A DNA stretch of 64,000 nucleotides, from assembly GCA_035610365.1 (NCBI GenBank), contig CM069432.1:235566104-235630103 (forward strand), in the 5' to 3' direction. A program made the position numbers and the translations under genes. Under the pieces are notes generated by a model. That model saw nothing but the letters and a program-made list of their open reading frames with translations. It did not search any database and was not told the origin of the DNA. The stretch is from Aquatica leii (lineage: Eukaryota > Arthropoda > Insecta > Coleoptera > Lampyridae). Shown here piece by piece: positions 44,300-54,143 of this stretch. Position 1 is the stretch's first letter, and every line of letters starts with the position of its first letter.

Positions 44300-46072
44300 A
44301 GATAACAGCATCAAACATCCTTGATATCAGACGATTTATTGGTATGACTAGTTGATACCGTCGCTTTATTTTTAATTTTTCTTCTCTTACGGGTTCACTT
44401 TCGGTTCTTACTAGTAAAAAAATTTTTTGTGTTGGACAACAGAATGTCAGACCGCTTTTGTCGTATCGTGATTTCTCGCTTCCTTTTGTGGTACAGACTG
44501 GTGCTTTGGACTTTGGTTTAGGTGCTGTGTTAAGTCAAACGAATGCGAATGGTGAAAAGGTTGTTAGTTACCTCAGTCGATCTCTCATTTAAGCGGAGCG
44601 ACATTATTCGACTACTGAAAAAGAATGTCTGGCTGTGTTATGGGACATAAAGAAGTTTCGTCCTAACGTGGAAGGATCCCATTTTACTGTGATAACTGAT
44701 CACCATTCGTTGCTGTGGTTGAATCGTTTGCAGAGACTATTAGGTTACAGCAATACGACTTTTCGATAATCCATCGGAAAGGGAAGAATCACGTCGTTTC
44801 TGATGCGCTATCTCGCTCAGTTCCTATACTAGAAGCTGTTTATCTGTCTGAAATTTTATCTGCCTTTATGTTTAAGTTGCCGACTACGGATCGTTCGTAT
44901 AATAGCCTTCTTAAACGTGTCTTGGGTGCTCCTCGTCAGTTTGCGAAATGGTCGGTAACGGATAATGTTCTTTATCGTCGTGTTATTACTCTTTTTTCTT
45001 TTGAGTCTTCTGATAATTGGAAAATAGTAGTTCCTACTGAACAATGTGCGCAAATAATTCGTAAGCATCACGATCGTCCTGTCGTGAGATGCTGTGGAAT
45101 TTTGAGAACTGCGGTTAGCATTCTACAACATTACTATTTGCCGTGCTTACGTGCAGATACCGCTCGCTATATTCGTCGTTGTTGTGTTTGTGGTACGCAT
45201 AAGCTGTAACAAGTTGCTTCCATCGAATATTTGCTTATCGTGCTAAACCATCACACCCTTAGCAAGTCCTTTGCTGTGACATTGTAGGTCATCTGCCTCA
45301 ATCTTCGAAAGGCCAAAGTTATGTACTGGTGATCGCTGACTATTTTACTGAGTTTCCTCGAAGAACACATCTTTTTTTCTTTTTGGTGCTCCTCAGTATC
45401 TTATTAACGACAAGGGTGTCTATTTTCGTAGTAAAAAATTTGGTAAACCTTGCGTCACTTGTACGACTAAAAATATCATCCTAAGGCGAATCCTGCAGAA
45501 CGGATTAATCGTATCTTAAAAACCATGATTTTTTCAATATATCAAAGAAAATCATTGGCATTAGTATGTAAATCTCTCGAAGAAGTTCTCGTACGTGAAC
45601 ACGTTCTTTCAGAAAATTTCTTTGGCTCATTTTCTTCTGACCTAAAGTTACTCGTTCAGTGTCTCACTATGAAGCTATCCGTACGCATATCTTGAAACAA
45701 GTTTCTAAATTTACATGAAAACGAAAAATAGATATAATCTTCGTCGTCGACACTAGACATTTTAATGTCAAGTTAGCACCTAAGATCCTGGGACCTTTTA
45801 TTATTAAAACGATTAATTTATCTTGGACGTATGAGTTAGTCACCACTACTGCTTCATCAGTGAGTATCTGGCATGCTAAGGATCTTAAACCAGATCAAGA
45901 CTCGTTGGACTCTGATTCGAATGAGACTCTACACCAGGTAAATCGTCGGTCAGTCAACGTGTCGTTATTATATCCTCGTCGGCGTAAACGACGTAAACTA
46001 CGTTCTAGATCGTCTGTGGCTTCCTTATTAGTGATAGTATATTCCTTTGTTGGATTTAGTTTTGGTGCTTAG
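44300..46072 (+). pseudogene. Ty3/gypsy pol fragment (RT end, RNase H, integrase), element B
   Basis: Plus strand. RT end IRRFIGMTS then YRRFIFNFSSLT. RNase H FVVQTGALDFGLGAVLSQ, RHYSTTEKECLAVLWDI and VITDHHSLLWLNRL, IIHRKGKNHVVSDALSRSV. Integrase linker WSVTDNVLYRR, zinc knuckle YIRRCCVCGTH; core SSKGQSYVLVIADYFTEFPR (first Asp) and LINDKGVYF (second Asp). GPY-like tail LAPKILGPFIIKTI, SIWHAKDLKPDQ. The N-terminal RT including YxDD is missing, and stops and shifts occur from 45210 to 45860. The tail frame ends at 46072. Confidence 0.85.
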
Positions 46073-47640
46073 TGGTTTGGTTTGGACCTATCATAATTTT
46101 GATTTCTTTTTTGAATTTAGTATGTTTGTAGATTTTAGTTAGTTCGCTTAAACAGGGTACCCGTCGTGGAATATTATTATTTTGGTTTTGGTTCTATTCT
46201 TGAGAAGGATCATACCGTCTGTAGACGACTATACAGCACTACATCTCTATCGAAGTCTAGTGTAAATTTGTTCTCTCCACTATGTATTGACGTTTCGGTT
46301 TTTTTTTGTTTTCTTGTTGTTTCTTACTGCATTTGAGCAGTTGATTAGGCAGTACAGTAGGTCACTCGGGGTCGGCTATCTAAGGAGAAGTAGTTGAACC
46401 GTACAACACTATCGTACTTTCTATTCTTCTTCTGTCTTTCCTTCTCGTCTTTCTATTTGTCACCATAAGTGGAGGCCGTAACGGAAAACTTGATGGAGCT
46501 TGGTGGGGGTGTGGTTGTACAGAAAGCACCCCTTCCGGCTACAGTCGAGCAATTGCTTTTTATTTTGGCTTATGAGCAAAATTTTGGGATGTTTTTTTAT
46601 TTATTCGTTTATCTACTTTCAGGGTGGGAGGCTTATTCTGAGTCTTGTTCTTTCTGGTCATAGATCAAATTCCTTCCTGGGTGGGAGGTAGACTATTATT
46701 GTCAAGCGAGTACTGGTTGCGGATGCGTGCGCTTGCGTGGACTAACGTTGGGGGCCCAACAACGCGTTTTTACATTTTGTCACAAGGGCTTAAGGTGTGT
46801 TTAAGACCCCGACGCCACACAACCGTACGGGAATTCAACGAAGAAGCCTTAGGCTGCGGTAGAATTCCTGGGGTCATTTCTTAGTCTCGTGGGTTTGAGT
46901 ACCGTTCCTTTCTCGCTTCCTTGTAGTACCTTTCTCCTTTTCTGGTGGATTTTATATCTGTGAGTTAAGGTTTCATGGGATGTTACGGCGTTGTCCGTGA
47001 CCGAGGTCTAAACTTCTCTCTTTCCAATACTTCTTTTTCTCTTGGTTTGCTTTAGATTGTCTTTCAGTGATGTTTATGGGACTGCGTTGCTCTCTTGTTT
47101 TTGTAGCGTAGCGACTAATGTCGACCTTCAACGAGTACCTTTTCTGATACTTCATTTCTGTTGGTTGGAGTTTTTTTATTTGGTTTTTTTAGAGTATCTT
47201 TTTTCATTATGCAATTTTTTAAGACATTTGATTGGTAACTCCTTGGGAAAACCTCTTTCATTTACGTTTCTTTTTGGGTTGGGTGTTATTGTATTTGACT
47301 TAGATTTAGATGTGAGGGTTTGATCCTTGGCGTATGCCTAAACTTCTGTCTTCTTTTAAGCTTTTTCTTGTCGTCTTCAGATTTGAATTTTGCTGGTGGG
47401 GATTTGTTATATGTCGTTATTCTGTATTCATCGAAAAGATTTTTTTTCTAAATGAAAAATCACGACTGCACTGTCGAAGTACGCTACTAATTCTCCTTAT
47501 GAGTGGGGATATCCGGTATATTACTGTGAAACGTACGTCCTTTTTTACTTTTCTTTTACCGGTTGAAAAAATCGCTGATGAACGTTCGTGTATCTCGGTG
47601 TTATTTTAAGATATCGGATGTGCTAAATAAAACGTATCCC
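46073..47640 (+). repeat. Pyrimidine-rich 3' region of gypsy element B
   Basis: T/C-rich non-coding DNA downstream of pol. It shares several 12-20 bp blocks with 33.5-33.7 kb (CTTTCAGTGATG, TCCTTGGCGTATGCCTAAA), so it belongs to the same element family. Frames within it (46469-46884, 47042-47609) are F/L/S-rich by composition and not supported as genes. Confidence 0.5.
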
Positions 47641-48664
47641 AAATGTTGGTCGAATTCGGCGTTTTGGGTTAATTATGTGACGTTCTTAGGTAGGAAAGAT
47701 GACGTTGTTACGTTGTCTTTTTAATTTTCTTTAACGAGTTTCGAGGGATTACCATGCTATCTTTGTACCCGATTGTTTTTGCGATATGCATGTAACCTGC
47801 AGAGTCCACCTCATTTAACATAATCCGAAGAAACGCAAAAAGACTCCCACCTATATCATTATTGTATTACTTCATTAAATTACTTTATGAACATTATTTG
47901 GTACAGCATCGATCTTCTTGCATTTATATTTATTACTTTACTTATGTCAGTCTTGTACGTACTGCTTTTTTAATAACGTAGAGTTTTGTTTTATGTAATT
48001 TGCTTCAATTGTATTGATTAACCGTCAGCCTTCAGCGTATTGAACCTGTTTTATGTGATAACGTTAGATCATACTGACTTAAATTTACTTTCAGTCGCAA
48101 ACTTTATATTATCTGTAACCTTATGTATTATCGTTAAGTACGTTATTGCGACATCCGTCAAATTTCTTTGATCATTTGAACGCAGTCATAGCCAAAGGCA
48201 AAATAACATTAACCGTCGTACATAAGCTTATATATTACGCATAGTTTCCGTTTTTAATCATATAAATAGAAGTAGTGAAAGTCACTACAATTGACGAAGA
48301 AGTGTCGGTTTGGTAAGTTTAGTAAACATATTTTATCATTGTCGATTGTCGACTTGTTTCGCGAGTACATAGTAAACGAGGTAGTTTAAAATCATTGACT
48401 TATAACATTTGTTATAAATTGAATATAATTGATTGTATACTGGGTTCCTTGAACGAAAGGGCCACATTGACATTATAGCTGTGATATTACTATAGTAATC
48501 GACAAATTTCTAATTGTTATTGGTATATTTCTCTTTGTTGACTTTAACAACTATTCTCTCATTTTGAAATAAATATATTATTGTTAGATGTTGTGTTTTC
48601 TCAATTTGTTCCTTTTAGTGTCGACAGATTTAAACAAGGGTTGTATTTGGTGATATTTACTTGT
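47641..48664 (+). repeat. Probable LTR of gypsy element B
   Basis: Ends just before TTTTGGCGCC plus leader at 48665. Contains a good core promoter TATAAATAG (48261-48269) and an AATAAA (48568-48573) in the expected order for R-U5. The left boundary is uncertain. Confidence 0.45.
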
Positions 48665-48830
48665 TTTGGCGCCTTTTTAATTTAAAGTAGAATTAGCACA
48701 CCGAGATTTGCGATCCGTTTGCCGATACAACTGAGTTAGTCGCCAGCAATAATTGCGAGATAATTCTCGTAACTTGTTCTCAAAAAAAATTTTTAGTTGA
48801 ACTGATAAATCGCATAATTCCTAGACAACT
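48665..48830 (+). other. Primer-binding site and leader downstream of gypsy element B
   Basis: TTGGCGCC then AGCACACCGAGATTTGCGATCC and GCCGATACAACTGAGTTAGTCG, matching 34276-34450. A leader directly after the LTR that follows pol means the LTR is shared with a second, downstream copy (tandem) or that this is a recombined junction. Confidence 0.45.
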
Positions 48831-49059
48831 AAGATTTTGAAAATAAACAAAAACATCTTAATTTAGCGTAAAAAATATCTTCAAGAATATACTACGTAGT
48901 CGAAAATTATACAACTTTAGTTTCTAGCATGTGAGCAAATAGTAAAAAATAGTTGGCAAAATTTTTTATCAAAATTCCTATGTAAAATTTAAAATTGGCT
49001 GCACTGAATAAATTAAAGCCGTTTGTTGTTTTATAACATTGATTTCTATACAGGACGTA

Positions 49060-49640
49060 TCAGAATATGTAGAGAATCTCCCGGATTGATATAGAATAAA
49101 AATAAAACGACAAGTTCCTATACACTTTATTCTTCATACGGAGAAACGAGCTCATAACAGACGTCACTGGAAATCGTTTGTTTTAAAACAACTCTTGAAG
49201 GAGAAAGTGTACTTCAATATATTTTGAATTAGCTTTAAGGATTGAAAATTGTTGACCCTCCATAATGTTTTAACATTAGTCCTTATTTCGTGACAATGGT
49301 AATTAATCATTTTCAATAAGTTTTCTCGAATGTCTACTGGATTAGCATAGACTAAAATCTTTAAGTATTTCCACAAAAAATCTAATGGATTTAGATCAAG
49401 TGATCAAAGAAGCCAAACCAGTGGTCTTCCTCTTCCTATCTATCGATTTTCAAAGTTCCTGTTTAGGTGTTCTCAAACCTCTAGACTGGTAGAAGGTAGA
49501 TCTTTTAAAAGTTCTGGCTAACTGTTTTGAAGAAATTCCAAATAAAATTCTTCAGTTAACTTTCTTGTCAATACAATTAGTTCAATTAAATGTTACCCGA
49601 TTATTCCGGTTTACACGTTAATGGGCTCGAATTGATTGTG
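49060..49640 (-). pseudogene. mariner-type transposase, C-terminal half
   Basis: Minus strand. YEFLLNSQPELLKDL-like text precedes IGRGRPLVW, a stop, then SLDLNPLDFLWKYLKILVYA (third catalytic Asp in the S.DL.PLDF box). Then come NPVDIRENLL, CHEIRTNVKTLWRVNNF and the end of the protein. This is the C-terminus of a mariner/Tc1-superfamily type common in insects. A terminal sequence with GGACGTATCAGAATATGTAG follows near 49050-49090. The 5' half is missing. Confidence 0.75.
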
Positions 49641-49943
49641 ACGATGCTTTATAATAGAAGCATTACGATTTTCTTCTGTTTATCAATGCAAATTATGGGA
49701 GTTTATAATGCGGTCAACTCGGTTACTAGTGTTATTTAAAATTTTCAATCGAATAAGTATGCAAACCAATAAGTGCACTAAAATGCAATAAAACTCACCT
49801 AAAAAGTCTACGAGGAGTAAACACAGAGTTAAATAATAATTTGGTAGAATACAATGTAAATGATAAACCTGATTTTTATTGACATAAAAAGGGCGAGACC
49901 TGGACGAGACGTGCGCCGGTATTTATGCGTTTACGCCGGCGTA

Positions 49944-49981
49944 CTGCAAATTTGCAAAAGAAAGTTTTTGCAAGTTTGCAG
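49944..49981. repeat. Inverted repeat (hairpin), arms 16-17 bp
   Basis: CTGCAAATTTGCAAAA faces TTTTTGCAAGTTTGCAG across a 5-bp loop, with one mismatch. Related words (AAACTTGCAGCAAG, GTAAACTTGGCAAG) follow to about 50090, suggesting a small foldback repeat. Confidence 0.6.
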
Positions 49982-50375
49982 CAATTGTCGAAAAAGTTGC
50001 CAATATTACCAATAATGCTGTAAACTTGCAGCAAGATTCGTAAACTTGGCAAGGAAAAGGCAAGCTAAAAGCTAACGTGCTGTAAGTTTACATGCTATCT
50101 GGGTATTATGTTATCAATATTATGTATTTATCTTATTACTTTGATCTTAGGTTGTTTTGAGACTTTAATAGAACCTAGTAATTTAATTAAAACGAAAATA
50201 AAAACATTTGTTGCTGATTCTTCAGTTTTTGTTATTGTTTTGTTTCTGATTCGAATTTGTTATCGGACGATAGATATAAAATGATAGCAATTTTCTCAAC
50301 CCCGAAAACCATGTATGCTATAATCAAAAACAAAAAACTACGTATTCTATTGAATTTTTTTGAAATAGTTAATAT

Positions 50376-50747
50376 TGCTACGAATTTTATTATTAAAACT
50401 AATTTTAAACGACTAAAAATATGTTTTACTGTTACTAGAAATATGTACACTTGTAAATTAACCGAACTAATGAAATCTAATAATATTTAATAAAAACACT
50501 AATTAAGATAAGATAAAGTCCGCGGATAGCTTCACACACTTGTTTACACTAAAAATCACGTACGAGATTATTCTCTGTATATTTATGTACACACACGCGA
50601 CTTATTTATTTCAACTTGAATAATCTTCTTAAGACTGCTGTATTCGCATTTCAGCAACAACTGACCTACGAATTGCTTATCTTCTAGAAGATGGATAACA
50701 GCTTCTAGAAGGTTCTTGAATTTGCAAACAACTTCTCGAACGTTTCA
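50376..50747 (-). repeat. Solo LTR related to the macro-domain gypsy element
   Basis: Starts TGCTACGAATTTTATTATTA and ends GAACGTTTCA. It aligns over its length with the LTR at 34709-35158 (shared AATATGTACAC, AACCGAACTAA, TTTAATAAAAACACT, CTTGAATAATCT). Flanked by 4-bp ATAT on both sides (50372-50375, 50748-50751). No internal sequence adjoins it, so it is the product of LTR-LTR recombination. Confidence 0.85.
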
Positions 50748-50929
50748 ATATGAAACAAATACTGCTTTGTAAATTAATGGCTTAGGTAGATACATACACT
50801 ACTGATTACCAAAAAAATATATTATTCATTATAACTTTAAATTCATATTAATGATTATTAAATGTTTATTAAAAATTCAGAGTAATTACTTATTAATAAA
50901 AAATTAATAATTAAGTTGAAACAGTAATG

Positions 50930-51004
50930 CACTGCAATCGCCAAAACGTATTATTTGAGATCACAACGATCAACCGTAAAATTTGGTGGTTGTGATCAAG
51001 TTGG
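50930..51004. repeat. Third copy of the foldback-like repeat (fragment)
   Basis: GATCACAACGATCAACCG and, inverted, TTTGGTGGTTGTGATCAAG lie next to each other, matching the units at 5378-5575 and 14042-14180. Gypsy RT sequence begins within a few bases, so one has cut into the other. Confidence 0.55.
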
Positions 51005-53491
51005 AACCTATTTCATGCAACCCGTACCGAATGTCACCACATGAGAAAGAAATTCTAATAGGTACTGTTAGTGAATTGTTGACGAATGGAATTATTAGAG
51101 AGTCTAACTCGGAGTACGCCAGTCTAGTCTTACTCGTGCAGAAGAACACCGGTGACTACAGAATGTGCATAGACTACAGACGATTGAATGCCATTACTGT
51201 TAAAGATAAGTATCTTATCTCTCTTGTTGAAGATCAACTCGGCCGTCTTGGTGGTGACGGGAACGGTGGTAAGTTTAAGTACCTACTTTACAGCGCTTGA
51301 CATGTTTCGGTCAGTGAAGACTCAATTAATAAAACTGCATTCATTACACATGATTCACATTATGAGTTTTTACGCACGCCGTTCGGACTTTGTAATTCAC
51401 CGGCAGTTTTCCAAAGACAAATGAAAATGAACAAAGTGCTTGGAACATTACAAAATACAATAGCGTTTCCTTACATAGACGATGTAATTATTCCATCGAC
51501 AACTGTGGAGGACGGTCTCCATTGCTTACGGTTAGTTCTTGAAGCCTTGAGTAAACATAATATTACATTAAGACTAAGTAAATGCTCCTCGTTTTATACT
51601 AGGATAGATTATTTAGGTTGTGTAGATAGTAGTGAAGGAATTAAACCGGGATGCGCTAAAGTTGCGGCTATTGCAAACATGATACCGCTGAGAAATATTA
51701 AAAAGGTGCGTCAATTTGTCGATCTAGTGGGCTACTCTAGGAAATTTGTGCAGAACTTTTCTAACACGATTAATACGTAAAAACGTTAAGTGGTGTTGGA
51801 AGCCTGAACAGCAAAGTGCTTTCGAACAAATTAAAATGTTATTAACTTTCAAACCGGTGCTGGCTATCTTTGACTCATCATTACCGACGGAACTACACGC
51901 TTAGGGTGAGGGCGGTGTTATTCCAAACACATTCCGGAGGAATCCAACGAGTCGTGGCTTATTTTAGTAAGCAAACAACGGTTGATCAACGGCATTAACA
52001 CTCATATGAACTCAAAACCATGGCACGTTGTTTATGCCTTGCAACATTTGTTGGGTTTACAGTTTACAGTAGTGACTGATTGTAATGCGTTGAGAACAAC
52101 GTTCACAAAGAAAGGTTTGATACCGCGAGTCGGTATATGGGAGCTTCAAGTAGAGGAGTTTACTTTTGATATTAAATACAGACCTGGAGCACGTATGCCG
52201 CTTGTAGACGCTCTCAGTCGTTACCCTGTTACCGTTGAAATCAACAAAATTGACATTACAGAAAATGACTGCATCTTATCAGCGCATTAAAAGATGATAG
52301 ATTAGCGTCGATTCGTAAAATATTGAAAACGGACTTTGAAAACTCAGAAACAAAGCAGTATTTTCAAGAATATGTGTTGAAAAATAATAAAGTTTATAGG
52401 AAGTTGCCAGACGGAAGACGAGTATGGGAATTACCCCATGCTGCGCGATGGCAGATAGTCAGGCTGTGCCATGATCAAGCAGGCCACTTGAGTATCGAAT
52501 CAACGTTACATCGGATCCAAATGCATTATTATGTTCCTAAAATGAGACGCTTTGTTACTTAATATATCAATGCATGTCTGAATTGCGCTTACTATAAAAG
52601 TTGTCCTGGTAAGAAACAAAACAGGTTGCACCCTATAACACACCGATACCTTTTTAAACTGTACACTTAGACCACGTCGGTCCGTTTGAGACTAGTAGAC
52701 ATAATAACAAGTTCTTAGTTGTGTTGGTTGACGCGTTTACAAAATTCACAATTCTTGAACCTGTCAGATCGGCGAAAGTGAAAACCGTCTTGCGTATTTT
52801 GCAAAATACCATGTGTCTTTTTGTAGTCCTCACTCGTTTGATAACTAATCGTGGAAGTGCGTTTACGTCTCAATTTTTCAGGATGTTTTGTGAGACTTAT
52901 GCAATTCGTCATGGGCTGAGTAGAGTAGCCACCCCTAGATCAAACGGGCAATGTGAACGTTACAATAAGACCATTGTCACTATGCTGGCCACGACAAGTG
53001 TAGAAACTAAAGGAGAGCTTTGGGACACTCATGTAAAAAAATTACAGAGTGCGTTAAATATGTCACTTAGTAAGAGTATTAATAGCACTCCTGTTAAAGC
53101 ACGTCTTGGTTATCAGGCGTAGCCAATGGCCGAAGCTACATTACTAAATTCCTCAGAAGATACGATTGATAGAGTATACCTTAAAGAATTAAGGTCACTT
53201 ATTAAAGAACATGTAGTAGACACAAAGCGAAAGCAACAAGAACGTTACGATAAGGCTCGACGTGAAGCGGAACGATATCAAGTCGGCGATTTGGTATTGT
53301 TACTCATAACAAGTGAACCATGTACAGGACTGAGTAAAAAGCTTAATCCAAAGTTTAAAGGTCCGTTCAGAGTTACCAAAGTACTCTTCAACGATAGGTA
53401 CAAAGTTGAAGATTTAAGAGAGAGACAGTACAACCAGAAGCGTACGGTTGTAGCTGCCGACAAGTTGAAGCGCTGGATAGCTGTTGTGTAA
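50990..53491 (+). pseudogene. Ty3/gypsy pol (RT, RNase H, integrase), element C
   Basis: Plus strand, starting inside RT: NPYRMSPHEKEILIGTVSEL, DYRMCIDYRRLNAITVKDKY, FLRTPFGLCNSPAVFQR, FPYIDDVIIPS (YxDD active site, about 51480). RNase H is broken (YALQHLLGLQFTVVTDCNAL, PLVDALSRYPV). Integrase: CHDQAGHLSIESTLHRIQMH (H-H) and NACLNCAYYK (C-C); core LVDAFTKFTILEPV (Asp), ITNRGSAFTSQFF (Asn in place of the usual second Asp), SNGQCERYNKTI (Glu); GPY/F end PKFKGPFRVTKV. Last stop at 53491. gag and protease are absent. Several frameshifts between 51300 and 52700. Confidence 0.9.
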
Positions 53492-54141
53492 GTAAAAAAA
53501 AAAAGAGGAAACGTTCTGAGATTGAGAATGTTGCCTGGTTTTGATGTTTACGTGGTTGGTAAACACATAGACGATGAAAACAATGTTTGGGACCTGTACT
53601 GTCCGCACGTTATAAGCGTTGAAGTGTGCTAACGTGATTATCAGGCGCCGATGCGTTGAGGGTGGCACCCTATAAGCCTGTTCTGCTTGTGTGTCATCCG
53701 AGTTGAGGCGTAATATGAATTGCTCGAGACATGCAATGTGGGTAAGCACTAACTGAGATCTGTACTTTCTGATTAGTGGTTTACATAAAGATCAAAGTAG
53801 TTAAATAAACAGTTGTTTATTTGTCATGAGAAAATTTGAGGCCGATATTGCCTGTTCGTTCTCGAGCTGACGTTTGGGTTTAGACCCATTTACAATTTAT
53901 TTTCTAGGTGAGTAAAGGATCAAACATCGATATGGGGACATACCATCAGCAGGATGGCCGAGTGTACGAAATTCTAACGATTTCCTTGTTATTGTTTGGT
54001 CTAAACGCTCGGTTTTGGACGCCTGAGACATTTGGTACCGATGCACCTGGGTCATTGTTTTTTTAACGATTATGTATTATTGAGTTATAGTAGTATGTTA
54101 TTGTTGGCGATTGCCGTTGCACTTTCACGTTTTATTTTAAC
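53492..54141 (+). repeat. Probable 3' end/LTR region of gypsy element C
   Basis: A purine-rich tract (about 53493-53509: A-run then GAGGAAACG) follows pol as a polypurine tract should. About 600 bp of non-coding DNA then run up to the TA site of the pogo-like element, which probably inserted in or beside the LTR. No second copy is present to fix boundaries. Confidence 0.35.
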
Positions 54142-54143
54142 TA

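Noticed and set aside
46469..47609. Several hydrophobic frames after gypsy B pol that could be read as an env gene
   Set aside because: Pyrimidine-rich DNA, frames overlap without cysteine pattern, cleavage site or anchor in order; blocks shared with non-coding DNA at 33.5 kb.
53945..53990. AGGATGGCCGAGTG, like the A box of a tRNA-Leu/Ser or a tRNA-derived SINE
   Set aside because: No B box (GGTTCGAATCC-like) at the right distance and no acceptor-stem pairing visible.
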